Shown piece after piece: positions 23,951 to 32,419 of a DNA stretch of 64,000 nucleotides. The stretch lies in the NCBI GenBank assembly GCA_963848205.1, contig CAWKCV010000005.1, positions 186,001 to 250,000 on the forward strand. The letters are read 5' to 3'. Within the stretch, counting starts at the first letter, position 1. Each line of letters begins with the position of its first letter. The translations under genes and the position numbers were made by a program. This DNA is from BOG-908 sp963848205 (lineage in GTDB: Bacteria; Pseudomonadota; Alphaproteobacteria; Acetobacterales; Acetobacteraceae). Under the pieces are notes generated by a model. The model ran no database searches. It was not told where the DNA came from and was given only the letters and a program-made list of their open reading frames with translations.

Positions 23951-25493
23951 CTCTCGTCCTCTCAAAAACCGCCAGAACCGGCAAGTCGGTAGCCGAAGCC
24001 AACCCCTCACGGGTCAAGAAAACCGGCCGGCGCAGATACCCCGCAACGATCCACCCCGCTCCCGTCAGACAAGCCAGGATGAACCCGCCGGCAATCACCA
24101 GCGACGGTGTCGGGCGGGGCAGTTGCGGTGGGACGGCTGGCTGGATGACGCGCACGTTGGCGAGCCGGCGTGCGTCTTCCGCTTCGCTGAGATGGCGTTC
24201 GGCCAGGATGCGTTGCGACGTGCGATAGGCGTCGTCGGCGCTGGCCTTTTCGCGCTGCAAGGCGGAAAGCGCGGCTTCGTTGCGGTCGAGCGTGACGAGC
24301 ATGTCGGCGAGTTGCGCGCTGCCTTGCGTCTCGGCCTCCAGTTTGGCCCGGGCAGCCGCGAGTTCGGCGATCTCGCGCGCGCGGTCCAGGCGCAGCGGGT
24401 CGATCGAGGGATTGCGGCCTTCGCGCACGACGGAGAGCGTCTGGTCGTGCGAGAGGCGCGCCTGTTCGGCTTCATGGGCGGCGAGATCGGCTTGCAGGCT
24501 GGTCACCATCCGGCTGCCGTCGCGATATTTCTCGCGCGCGACGGCCAGTTTCGCGCGGGACGCTTCGAGGTCGGCGTTGAGCGCCTGGAGCCGGATATCG
24601 GCGTCCTTTTCGGTGTAGAGCCCGATGGTCGGCGTCTCGCCCGAGAGGAGCAGGGTAAGTGCGGCGAGCCTGGCCGCGTGTTCGGAGGCTGCGATGCGGG
24701 CGTCCTGCACCGATTGTTCGGCCTGTCCGCGGCGGTTGAGCAGCAGGGTGCGTTCGGCCTCGTAGTCCGAGATGGCATGGTCGCGTTTGAAGCTGGCCAG
24801 GCGTTCGTCGGACGCGACCACGGCCAGCCGGCCGGCATCGGCCTCGCGGCGCACAACTTCGAGCTGCGGGTCGTCATACAGGCTGGCCCGGCGTTCGGCA
24901 TAGAGACCGAGCAGCGTGTTGAGCGTGTTGGCGGCTTGCGTGCCGCTGCGATTGTCAAACGTGACGGTGATGACGTTGGCATCCTTGGCGGGCAGCACGG
25001 CGAGGTCGGTGCGGAAGCGGTGCACGCCGGCCTGTTCGCGTGCGGCGGCCTCGTCGGCGGGGGTGACGCGCCAGGGGGAGAGCAGTGTGCCGACGATGGT
25101 GTGAAGCACGCGGCGGAACAGGTTGCGCGGCGGGGGATCGAACGTGTCGGGGTAAAGCCTGGCGCCACCCACTTTCTGAATGGTGGCGCGATGAAGCTCG
25201 TCGCTGCCGAGGATCTCGGTTTCGGCCTTCATGATCTGGTCCATCGCCAGCGCGCTTGCGTTCAGCTCATGCGAACCCGCCGCGGCCCTGACGGTGAATT
25301 CGGGCGAGGGCAGGATCGCCAAGGTCGCGCTCGCTCGGTAGCTCGGCGGCAGCAGCGCCGCGACGGCGAGGGCTGCGCCGAACACGATGCAGGACGCGAG
25401 CAACGCCGGCCCGCGATGGGCGTAGGCGTGATGGAGCAGTTCGGTGGCAGACGGCGCGCGCTCGGCTGGCCGGAGGGTGTCATCGACAAACAT
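23928..25493 (-). CDS. Wzz/GumC-type polysaccharide chain-length determinant (PCP family), no kinase domain
   Basis: 521 residues. Transmembrane segment 1 is near residues 28-48 (ALLASCIVFGAALAVAALL), followed by the Wzz-domain start 'YRASATLAILPSPEF'. A long periplasmic coiled-coil region spans about 190-420 with many Ala/Glu/Arg heptads. 'PAVPPQLPRPTPSLVIAGGF' is the proline-rich segment leading into transmembrane 2 (about 475-495). The cytosolic end is short and lacks the C-terminal tyrosine-kinase domain of full Wzc proteins. It may serve the polysaccharide genes at 37-43 kb, which include a kinase-like protein but no Wzz. The last ~7 residues come from repeat 10. Confidence 0.87.
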   Translation of the reverse strand: MFVDDTLRPAERAPSATELLHHAYAHRGPALLASCIVFGAALAVAALLPPSYRASATLAILPSPEFTVRAAAGSHELNASALAMDQIMKAETEILGSDELHRATIQKVGGARLYPDTFDPPPRNLFRRVLHTIVGTLLSPWRVTPADEAAAREQAGVHRFRTDLAVLPAKDANVITVTFDNRSGTQAANTLNTLLGLYAERRASLYDDPQLEVVRREADAGRLAVVASDERLASFKRDHAISDYEAERTLLLNRRGQAEQSVQDARIAASEHAARLAALTLLLSGETPTIGLYTEKDADIRLQALNADLEASRAKLAVAREKYRDGSRMVTSLQADLAAHEAEQARLSHDQTLSVVREGRNPSIDPLRLDRAREIAELAAARAKLEAETQGSAQLADMLVTLDRNEAALSALQREKASADDAYRTSQRILAERHLSEAEDARRLANVRVIQPAVPPQLPRPTPSLVIAGGFILACLTGAGWIVAGYLRRPVFLTREGLASATDLPVLAVFERTREKEAVLF

Positions 25494-25563
25494 GCAGTCA
25501 CCCTCCCAGCTTCAACCTGGACGATACTAGACAATTTCAGGCACAACCGTCGAGCAGCCAACT

Positions 25564-25612
25564 CACAAAAGTTTCTTGGTCCTCCTTTTCAAAAAAAGGA
25601 CTGCTTGCTGCC
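25564..25612. repeat. Dispersed repeat copy 11 (single arm A, reverse) between divergent genes
   Basis: CACAAAAGTTTCTTGGTCC, TCCTTTTCAAAAAAAGGACT, GCTTGC. It lies between the Wzz-like gene (start 25493, minus) and petA (start 25678, plus), so in a promoter region and 66 bp before petA. Confidence 0.85.
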
Positions 25613-25677
25613 TTTCCATGGACTAGCCAAACAGCCGATTTCGCGCCATTTACCCGCTGATGCCCGAAGGAATCTCC

Positions 25678-26325
25678 ATGTCCACCACCACGCACGACAC
25701 CGCCCCGCATGGGGAGCCCGGACGCCGCGACTTCCTGACCATGCTGGCGCTGGCAAGCGCCGGTGTTGCCGGGATCGCGATTGCCTGGCCGTTCATCGAC
25801 AGCATGGAGCCGGCTGCCGACACGCTGGCCGCCGGCGAGCCGATCGATGTGGATGTGAGCAAGCTGGCTCCTGGCCAGCAGATTGTCGTCACCTGGCGCG
25901 GCAAGCCGATCTTCATCGTCAACCGCACGCCGGAAGGGCTGAAGACACTGCAGGACCCGAAGGTGATCCACACGCTGGCGGACCCGGATTCCAAGGTGCT
26001 CCAGCAGCCGTCTTACGCCGACAACTGGCACCGCTCGGTCGATCCCACGTTCGCCGTGATGGTCGGCATCTGCACGCATCTGGGCTGCATCCCGACTTTC
26101 TACCCGAACATGAGCGCCACCGATCCGGCACCGAACTGGCCCGGCGGTTATCTGTGCCCGTGCCATGGTTCGAAATACGATCTGGCGGGGCGCGTGTATT
26201 CAGGCGTGCCGGCGCCGTATAACTTGCCGGTGCCGCCCTATTTCATGCCCACGCCAAAGACGGTGCGGATCGGCGAAAACCCCCCTGGGCAGACGTTCGA
26301 TCTCAATACGGTTGTGCAGATTTAA
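25678..26325 (+). CDS. petA: Ubiquinol-cytochrome c reductase iron-sulfur (Rieske) subunit
   Basis: 215-residue Rieske protein of the cytochrome bc1 complex. A Tat-type twin-Arg precedes the membrane anchor ('GRRDFLTMLALASAGVAGIA'). The [2Fe-2S] ligands are in 'CTHLGC' and 'CPCHGS', with the conserved Cys pair forming the disulphide. 'GKPIFIVNRTPEGL' and 'PPYFMPTPKTVRIG' are family landmarks. AAGGAA lies 6 nt before the ATG at 25678; an in-frame ATG six codons upstream lacks that spacing. petB (cytochrome b) and petC (cytochrome c1) normally follow in the same operon, but here 433 bp of apparently non-coding DNA and the convergent zwf follow. Confidence 0.95.
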   Translation: MSTTTHDTAPHGEPGRRDFLTMLALASAGVAGIAIAWPFIDSMEPAADTLAAGEPIDVDVSKLAPGQQIVVTWRGKPIFIVNRTPEGLKTLQDPKVIHTLADPDSKVLQQPSYADNWHRSVDPTFAVMVGICTHLGCIPTFYPNMSATDPAPNWPGGYLCPCHGSKYDLAGRVYSGVPAPYNLPVPPYFMPTPKTVRIGENPPGQTFDLNTVVQI

Positions 26326-26714
26326 GGCACGCTCAGGCAGTTAAGCCTCACTGGCACAGGTCTGTGTAGAGCTGGCCTGAAACCTAGCGCAGATGCACCG
26401 AGGCACCGCGACCAAAATTTTCTGCGTTCATCTGCGGCATCTGTTGTTGCAGCCGCTTTGTCCGGCTTTAAATGCGTCTCGAGCGGCGCGCCCGGCTTCC
26501 CCGCTGACCAGCAGTCCCGAACACAGCTTCGCGCATCTTCAAGCCATTCCAGGCTGCCTCGCCGTGTGCATCGCCCGATAAAAGAGCCGGCTTATTCAGG
26601 TTCCGTTGCGGCAACGCTTGCGCAAGCGCACTCGACCAACAGAACAGGATTGCGAGCAGGGCAGGGCGAGCGGACATCCAAGACAGCAACTCGATATCCG
26701 GGAGCGCAACAACG
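26326..26714. other. Intergenic stretch after petA, no convincing gene
   Basis: 389 bp between petA and repeat 12. No petB/petC remnant could be recognised in any frame. The only coding hint is a short minus-strand frame with a signal-peptide-like start, listed separately. A weak AGGC/GCCT stem just after the petA stop might be part of a terminator. Otherwise I see nothing in it. Confidence 0.5.
26468..26677 (-). CDS. Doubtful small secreted peptide
   Basis: 69 codons. The start 'MSARPALLAILFCWSSALAQA' would make a reasonable signal peptide (written as an n-region, a hydrophobic core and an ALAQA cut). The mature part is Arg/Gly-rich with no motif. There is no clear ribosome-binding site. 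It lies beyond the zwf stop on the same strand, behind repeat 12. It may be chance; I keep it only because the leader is so regular. Confidence 0.22.
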   Translation of the reverse strand: MSARPALLAILFCWSSALAQALPQRNLNKPALLSGDAHGEAAWNGLKMREAVFGTAGQRGSRARRSRRI

Positions 26715-26760
26715 CAAGAGTTTTTGGTCCTTTCTTTCAAAAAAGGACTGCTTTCTTCCT
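26715..26760. repeat. Dispersed repeat copy 12 (single arm A, reverse)
   Basis: CAAGAGTTTTTGGTCC, TTTCTTTCAAAAAAGGACTG, CTTTCTTCC. It abuts the zwf stop at 26759. Confidence 0.88.
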
Positions 26761-28255
26761 ATCCCAACTCCTCATGCCAAGTCCGCCCGTCCCGCTCGAT
26801 CAACGCGATTGACGCCGTCGGACCCCAACTGCCCGACGCATATGGCCGCGGACGCTCGCCGTTGGCATCCCACGCATCCAGGATCGGCTCGATCCATAGC
26901 CAGGCCGCCTCAACCTCGTCGCGGCGCATGAACAACGTCTGGTTGCCGCGCACCGTGTCCATCAGCAGGCGCTCGTAAGCATCCGGGTAGTGTACCGAGA
27001 ACGCTTTCTCGAAACTGATATCCAGCTCCGCGGGGCGTAGGCGCAAACCGCCGGGTCCGGGGTCTTTCGTCATCATGCCGAGGCGCATGCCTTCCTCGGG
27101 CTGCAGCCGGATCACCAACCGGTTCGGCTGCATGTCGGCGGCTTCGCGCGGAAAGACGGAGATGGGGATGTCGCGAAACTGGATGACGATTTCGGAGACT
27201 TTCTGCGGCAGCCGCTTGCCGGTGCGCAGATAGAACGGCACGTTGGCCCAGCGCCAGGTGCGCACTTCGGCTTTGACCGCCACGAACGTCTCGGTATCGC
27301 TGGTGCGGTCGCCGGTTCCGCCCTCGTTGAGATCCTTGACGTAGCCATCGACCGACTTGCCGCCGACGGCACCCGAAACATATTGCCCGCGTACCGTCAG
27401 TTGCGACACTTCGTGCGGCGCCATCGGCCGCAACGCGCGCAGCACCTTCAGCTTCTCGTCGCGCAGCGCGTCCGCCGAGAGGCTGATCGGCGGTTCCATC
27501 GCCAGCAGGCACACCAGTTGCAGCAGATGGTTCTGCACCATGTCGCGCAGCGCGCCGGAATGGTCGTAGTAATCGCCACGGCTTTCCACGCCGACCGTCT
27601 CGCCCACGGTGATCTGCACGTGGTCGATCACGTCGGCATTCCACAGCCGCTCGAAGATCACGTTGGCGAAGCGCAGCGCCAGCAGGTTCTGCACCGTCTC
27701 CTTGCCGAGGAAATGGTCGATCCTGTAGGTCTGCGCTTCGGAAAACACGTCGCCGACCTGCGCGATGATCTCGCGCGCCGAGGCCAGGTCGTGCCCGATC
27801 GGCTTTTCCAGCACCACGCGCGACTGCGCGGTAATCAGGTTCTGCCGTTTCAGGTTCTGGCACACCGCGCCATACAGGTCCGGCGATGTCGCCAGATAGA
27901 AAACGCGTATCTTGTCCGGCGATGTGCCCTCGAACATGCCGTCGAGCTGCTCCCAGCCGGTCGCCTCTGCGCCATTCGTGCGCGCGTAGAACACGAGCTG
28001 CAGAAACGCGCGTAATTTGTCCTCCGGCAACAGCTCCTTTTTCACATGCTCGCGCAGCGCTTTTTCGGCACGCTCGCGGTAGGCCGCGTCGTCGAGTTGC
28101 GAGCGTGCGGCGGCGATGATGCGGCTCTGGTCGGAAAACTGGCCATCGTTGAACCGGGCGAACAACGCCGGCAGCAGCTTGCGCAACGTGAGGTCGCCGG
28201 TGGCGCCGAACACCACCATGTCGAAATCGTCCACCGGAATGATGCTGGCCGCCAT
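26759..28255 (-). CDS. zwf: Glucose-6-phosphate 1-dehydrogenase
   Basis: 498 residues; oxidises glucose-6-phosphate to 6-phosphogluconolactone and makes NADPH at the entry of the pentose phosphate and Entner-Doudoroff routes. The cofactor site is 'MVVFGATGDLTLRKLLPAL', the substrate/active-site motif is 'YRIDHFLGKETVQNLLALRF' with the catalytic His in the D-H-x-L-G-K region, and 'RTGKRLPQKVSEI' follows. The ATG at 28255 comes 9 bp after the pyk stop, so pyk and zwf form one operon. Repeat 12 marks the end of the transcript. Confidence 0.96.
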   Translation of the reverse strand: MAASIIPVDDFDMVVFGATGDLTLRKLLPALFARFNDGQFSDQSRIIAAARSQLDDAAYRERAEKALREHVKKELLPEDKLRAFLQLVFYARTNGAEATGWEQLDGMFEGTSPDKIRVFYLATSPDLYGAVCQNLKRQNLITAQSRVVLEKPIGHDLASAREIIAQVGDVFSEAQTYRIDHFLGKETVQNLLALRFANVIFERLWNADVIDHVQITVGETVGVESRGDYYDHSGALRDMVQNHLLQLVCLLAMEPPISLSADALRDEKLKVLRALRPMAPHEVSQLTVRGQYVSGAVGGKSVDGYVKDLNEGGTGDRTSDTETFVAVKAEVRTWRWANVPFYLRTGKRLPQKVSEIVIQFRDIPISVFPREAADMQPNRLVIRLQPEEGMRLGMMTKDPGPGGLRLRPAELDISFEKAFSVHYPDAYERLLMDTVRGNQTLFMRRDEVEAAWLWIEPILDAWDANGERPRPYASGSWGPTASIALIERDGRTWHEELG

Positions 28256-28264
28256 CGATTGCTC

Positions 28265-29698
28265 CTACTTCACCGTCGTCACGCGCAGCGAATTGGTGCT
28301 GCCCGCCTGCCCGAACGGAATGCCGGCCGCCACCACAACGGTGTCGCCCAATTGCGCGAACTGCTCGGAGCGCGCCAGCCTGGCCGCCCGGCTGACCGCC
28401 TCCGTCATCGTCTTCGCATCCGCCGCCAACACGGCATGCACGCCCCACGCCAGCGCCAGCCGACGAGCGACCGCCTGCTCGGTCACGATCGCCAAGATAG
28501 GCTGGCTCGGCCGTTCGCGCGCCATGCGCAGCGCCGTCTTGCCCGACGAGGTGAACGCCGCGATGGCGCACGCGCCGATGCTGCGCGCCACTTGGCTGGA
28601 CGCCGCCGCAATCGCCGCGGACACGGCGCCGTCCGACGCCGGCCGCCCCGAATCCATGATCTGCCGCCAGCCGGGGTCCACCTCCACACGGCTGACGATA
28701 CGGTCCATCATCGCGACCGCTTCCACCGGATATTGGCCCGCCGCCGTCTCGCCGGAAAGCATCACCGCGTCGGCGCCATCGAACACGGCGCCCGCCACGT
28801 CGCTCGCCTCGGCGCGGGTGGGGGCGGGCGCCGAGATCATGCTCTCCAGCATCTGGGTTGCCACGATCACCGGCACGCCGGCGGCACGCGCGGTGCGCAC
28901 GATGCGTTTCTGCGCCAACGGCACCTCCTCGGGCGGCAGCTCCACGCCCAGGTCGCCGCGCGCCACCATCACCGCGTCCGACAGCGCGATGATTTCGTCG
29001 AGCTGCGCGAGTGCCTGCGGCTTCTCGATCTTGCTCACGATCCACGCGCGGCCATTGGCGATCGCGCGTGCCTCGGCCACGTCCTCGGCACGCTGCACGA
29101 AGCTCAGCCCGATCAGATCCACACCCTGGTCGAGCGCGAAATCCAGGTCGCGCCGGTCCTTCTCGGTGAGCGCCGGGATGTGCAGGATCACGTCCGGCAC
29201 GTTAACTCCCTTGCGGTCGCTGAGCGGCCCGCCGGTCACCACCTCGCATTCCAGATGGCCGCCGCGGTTGCGGTCCACCCGCAGGCGCAATTTGCCGTCG
29301 TCGAGCAGCAGCATCGTGCCGCCGGTGGCCGCCGACATGATTTCGGGGTGCGGCAACTGCACACGCCGCGCATTACCCGGCGTGGGGTCGGTATCAAACG
29401 TGAAGGCCTGGCCGGTGCTCAAGTGAACGCGGCCGCCCATGAAGCGGCCGACGCGCAGTTTCGGCCCCTGCACGTCCGCCAGCAGCCCGATCGGCCGGCC
29501 GGTCGCCTCCTCCAGCGCACGCACGCAGGCGACGTTGGCGGCGTGGTCGGCATGCGTGCCGTGGGAGAAGTTGAGCCGGAACACGTCGGCGCCGGTGTGG
29601 AACAGGCGGCCGATCATCTCGGCGCCGGCGCTGGCCGGGCCGAGCGTTGCCACGATCTTGGTCTGCCGATGGCGTCGCAATCTGGCGCGTGTGTTCAT
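28265..29698 (-). CDS. pyk: Pyruvate kinase
   Basis: 477 residues; phosphoenolpyruvate + ADP to pyruvate + ATP. 'TKIVATLGPASAG' and 'VFRLNFSHGTHADH' (PEP and ATP contacts), 'DVQGPKLRVG', the signature with the catalytic Lys 'WIVSKIEKPQAL', 'VMVARGDLGVELP' and 'AVMLSGETAAGQYP' are all present. The start at 29698 (MNTRARLRRHRQTK) fits the family; the open frame further upstream is repeat 13 sequence. It is transcribed with zwf, joining the lower glycolytic step to the entry of the pentose phosphate/ED routes. Confidence 0.96.
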   Translation of the reverse strand: MNTRARLRRHRQTKIVATLGPASAGAEMIGRLFHTGADVFRLNFSHGTHADHAANVACVRALEEATGRPIGLLADVQGPKLRVGRFMGGRVHLSTGQAFTFDTDPTPGNARRVQLPHPEIMSAATGGTMLLLDDGKLRLRVDRNRGGHLECEVVTGGPLSDRKGVNVPDVILHIPALTEKDRRDLDFALDQGVDLIGLSFVQRAEDVAEARAIANGRAWIVSKIEKPQALAQLDEIIALSDAVMVARGDLGVELPPEEVPLAQKRIVRTARAAGVPVIVATQMLESMISAPAPTRAEASDVAGAVFDGADAVMLSGETAAGQYPVEAVAMMDRIVSRVEVDPGWRQIMDSGRPASDGAVSAAIAAASSQVARSIGACAIAAFTSSGKTALRMARERPSQPILAIVTEQAVARRLALAWGVHAVLAADAKTMTEAVSRAARLARSEQFAQLGDTVVVAAGIPFGQAGSTNSLRVTTVK

Positions 29699-29724
29699 GG
29701 GGCGTGGCAGTATGGGGGTGGGGA

Positions 29725-29772
29725 GAAGGAAGCAAGCAGTCCTTTTTGCAGAAAGGACCAAAAACTTTTTGC
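29725..29772. repeat. Dispersed repeat copy 13 (single arm A, forward) between divergent genes
   Basis: GAAGGAAGCAAGCAGTCC, TTTTTGCAGAAAGGACC, AAAAACTTTTTG. It lies between the pyk start (29698, minus) and the DUF1244 start (29845, plus), in the shared promoter region. Confidence 0.88.
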
Positions 29773-29844
29773 CTCTGCGCATTCGGGCCGGGGAGGGCCT
29801 ATCTCAGCACCAGAATCATCTCAACCTTGGTCACGGAGTTCCTG

Positions 29845-30150
29845 ATGCCGGTCCCAGACATGGACAATGCTACCCGCACCGAAATCGAGGCCGCTGCTTT
29901 CCGCCGCCTGGTGGCGCATCTGCGCGGGCGGGCGGACGTGCAGAACATCGACCTGATGAATTTGGCCGGTTTTTGCCGGAACTGCCTCAGCCGCTGGTAT
30001 CGAGAGGAAGCAGGCGAGCGCGGGGTGCAGATCGCCGACCCGGATGCGCGCGCGTTGGTCTATGGAATGCCCTACAAGGAGTGGCAGGCGCGGTATCAGA
30101 CCGGCGAGAAGGCCGTGCTGCCCGCCAGCCATGAAACGCCGGCGAATTGA
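29845..30150 (+). CDS. DUF1244 domain protein
   Basis: 101 residues. The family core is clear: 'AAAFRRLVAHLRGRADVQNI', 'DLMNLAGFCRNCLSRWYREE' with the paired Cys, and 'YGMPYKEWQARYQTG'. DUF1244 proteins are small soluble helical proteins common in alpha- and gammaproteobacteria with no established function; the C-x2-C pair may bind metal. GGAG is 7 nt before the ATG at 29845; a second ATG five codons in is possible. It is followed after 55 bp by gapR. Confidence 0.88.
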   Translation: MPVPDMDNATRTEIEAAAFRRLVAHLRGRADVQNIDLMNLAGFCRNCLSRWYREEAGERGVQIADPDARALVYGMPYKEWQARYQTGEKAVLPASHETPAN

Positions 30151-30205
30151 CGCGGCCTGCCCCGGGGTCTATCCGCCGCCGCCTTGAACTGCCCGCCCGG
30201 GGGGG

Positions 30206-30487
30206 ATGACGATGAGCGCCGCCAAGACCGACACGACCAGCGACGACACCAAGGTCGGCGGCATTGCCGTGGAGCGGCTGCGCAGCCTGATCGAGCGGAT
30301 CGAGCGGCTGGAGGAAGAGCGCAAGGCGCTCGGCAACGACATCAAGGACATCTACGGCGAGGCGAAATCCGCCGGCTTCGACGTCAAAGTGCTCCGCACG
30401 ATCATCCGGCTGCGCAAGCAGGAGCCCGCCGAAATCGAGGAGCAGGAAACCCTCCTGGACGTCTACCGCCGCGCCCTCGGCATGTAG
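30206..30487 (+). CDS. gapR: GapR-family nucleoid-associated protein (DUF2312)
   Basis: 93 residues. After a short polar head the protein is a coiled coil, 'VERLRSLIERIERLEEERKA', then 'DIKDIYGEAKSAGFDVKVLR' and 'RRALGM' at the end, which match DUF2312/GapR closely. In Caulobacter GapR binds AT-rich, overtwisted DNA ahead of replication and transcription forks and stimulates gyrase and topo IV. The start is either 30206 or the ATG two codons later; the G-run upstream fits both. Repeat 14 begins at the base after the stop. Confidence 0.92.
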   Translation: MTMSAAKTDTTSDDTKVGGIAVERLRSLIERIERLEEERKALGNDIKDIYGEAKSAGFDVKVLRTIIRLRKQEPAEIEEQETLLDVYRRALGM

Positions 30488-30556
30488 ATCGCGAGCACGC
30501 GAAGCGGAGCAAGAGTCTTTTGCTTCTTTTCTCCAGAAAAGAAGGCCTTTCTTCCT
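30488..30556. repeat. Dispersed repeat copy 14 (outer half plus arm B, reverse)
   Basis: ATCGCGAGCACGCGAAGCGG outer part, then AGAGTCTTTTGCTTC, TTTTCTCCAGAAAAG, AAGGCCTTTCTTCC. It starts directly after the gapR stop and precedes pepF in the same direction. Confidence 0.87.
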
Positions 30557-30604
30557 TTCCGCTCTCCCGCCCTTACATGGAGGTGTGACCGCGAAGGACT
30601 CCGC

Positions 30605-32419
30605 ATGACCGACTACGCCCCTGACGGCGCCACATCCGTTGCCGCGGCCAGTTCCCAGGACCTGCCGACCTGGAACCTGGCCGACCTCTACGAGAGCCCA
30701 CAGTCGCCCGCCATCGAACGCGACCTCGCACAGGCCGACCAGCAGGCCCGCGCCTTCGCCGAAGCCCATGCCGGCAAGCTGGCCGGACTTTCCGGCGCGG
30801 CCTTGGCGCGCGCGGTCGAGACCTTCCAGGCGATCGACGAGACGCTCGGCCGGGTGATGAGCTACGCGCAATTGCTGTTCAGCGCCGACAGCACGGATGC
30901 GGCCGCGGGCCAGTTCTACCAATCCATGATGGAGCGCTGCACGGCGATCAGCGCGCATCTGCTGTTCTTCCGGCTCGAGCTGAACAAGATCGACGACGCG
31001 GTGTTGGAGGCCAAGCTCGCCGACCCGGTGTTTGCGCGCTGGCGGCCGTTCCTGCGCGACCTGCGTGTGTGGCGCGCCCACCAATTGTCCGACGAGCTGG
31101 AGCGCTTCGTGCACGATCGCGAAGTGACGGGCCGAAGCGCCTGGAGCCGGCTGTTCGACGAGACGGTAGCCGGCATGCGCGTGCCGCTCGGCGGCGAGCA
31201 GCTGACGGTGAGTGCAGCGCTCAACAAGCTCTCCGACCCGGCGCGCGAGGAGCGCGAACAGGCTGCGCGCGCCATCGGCCTGGCATTCGGCGAGCGTGTG
31301 AAGCTGTTTTCGCTGATCACCAACACGCTCGCCAAGGACAAGGAGATTGTCGACACGTGGCGGCATCTGCCGCGGCCGGGTAGCGACCGCAACCTGTCCA
31401 ACGTGGTCGAGGATGAGGTGGTGGACGCGCTGGTCACCGCCGTCGTGGCCGATTTTCCGCGCCTCTCGCACCGGTATTATGCGCTGAAAGCGAAATGGCT
31501 AGGGTTGGCGAAGCTGCAGCATTGGGATCGCAATGCGCCGCTGCCGGGTGATGACGACCGGCGCATCACCTGGCCGGAAGCCGAGACGACCGTGCTCGGC
31601 GCGTATGCGAAGTTCGACGCGCAGCTCGGCACCATCGGCAAACGCTTTTTCGACGAGCGCTGGATCGATGCGGCGTTGCGCGACGGCAAGTCGGGCGGCG
31701 CGTTTGCGCATCCCACCGTGCCTTCCGTGCACCCCTACATCTTGATGAACTTTCACGGCCGCACACGCGACGTGATGACGCTGGCGCACGAACTGGGCCA
31801 CGGCGTGCATCAGGTGCTGGCATCCGAGCAGGGCTATCTGCTTTCCGGCACGCCGCTCACTCTGGCTGAAACCGCCAGCGTGTTCGGCGAAATGCTCACC
31901 TTCCGCGCGCTGCTCGATGCGGAAACCGACCCCGCCCGCCGCCGCCTGATGCTGGCCGGCAAGGTGGAGGACATGCTGAACACGGTGGTGCGCCAGATCG
32001 CGTTCTATCGGTTCGAGACCCTGCTGCACGACGAACGCAGGCTCGGCGAATTGCTGCCGGACCGCATCGGCGAAATCTGGATGCAGGTGCAGACCGAGAG
32101 CCTCGGGCCGGCATTCGAGTTTACGCCGGACTACAACGTGTTCTGGGCGTATGTGCCGCATTTCGTGCACTCGCCGTTTTATGTGTACGCTTATGCTTTC
32201 GGCGATTGCCTGGTCAATGCGCTCTACAGCGTGTTCCAGTCCGGGCATGCCGATTTCCAGGCGAAATATGTCGAATTGCTGCGCGCCGGCGGCACCAAGC
32301 TGCATCGCGATTTGCTGGCGCCGTTCGGGCTCGATGCCTCCGATCCGGCATTCTGGCGTCGTGGTCTCGATGTGATCGCCGGCTTCATCGACGAACTGGA
32401 GGCGACACCGCATGTCTGA
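30605..32419 (+). CDS. pepF: M3-family oligoendopeptidase F
   Basis: 604-residue cytosolic zinc metallopeptidase that cleaves peptides of about 7-17 residues. The zinc motif HExxH is 'LAHELGHGVHQVL' at about residue 394, with the third ligand Glu in 'TLAETASVFGEML'. The N-terminal M3 domain ('WNLADLYESPQSPAIERDL') and the C-terminal 'FVHSPFYVYAYAFGDCLVNA' are family features. It overlaps the next gene by 8 bp, so the two are translationally coupled. Confidence 0.94.
   Translation: MTDYAPDGATSVAAASSQDLPTWNLADLYESPQSPAIERDLAQADQQARAFAEAHAGKLAGLSGAALARAVETFQAIDETLGRVMSYAQLLFSADSTDAAAGQFYQSMMERCTAISAHLLFFRLELNKIDDAVLEAKLADPVFARWRPFLRDLRVWRAHQLSDELERFVHDREVTGRSAWSRLFDETVAGMRVPLGGEQLTVSAALNKLSDPAREEREQAARAIGLAFGERVKLFSLITNTLAKDKEIVDTWRHLPRPGSDRNLSNVVEDEVVDALVTAVVADFPRLSHRYYALKAKWLGLAKLQHWDRNAPLPGDDDRRITWPEAETTVLGAYAKFDAQLGTIGKRFFDERWIDAALRDGKSGGAFAHPTVPSVHPYILMNFHGRTRDVMTLAHELGHGVHQVLASEQGYLLSGTPLTLAETASVFGEMLTFRALLDAETDPARRRLMLAGKVEDMLNTVVRQIAFYRFETLLHDERRLGELLPDRIGEIWMQVQTESLGPAFEFTPDYNVFWAYVPHFVHSPFYVYAYAFGDCLVNALYSVFQSGHADFQAKYVELLRAGGTKLHRDLLAPFGLDASDPAFWRRGLDVIAGFIDELEATPHV

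Noticed and set aside
26910..29045. 711-codon minus-strand frame across zwf and pyk
   Set aside because: It is an out-of-frame shadow of two clear enzymes, extremely Arg/Gly-rich, with no motif.
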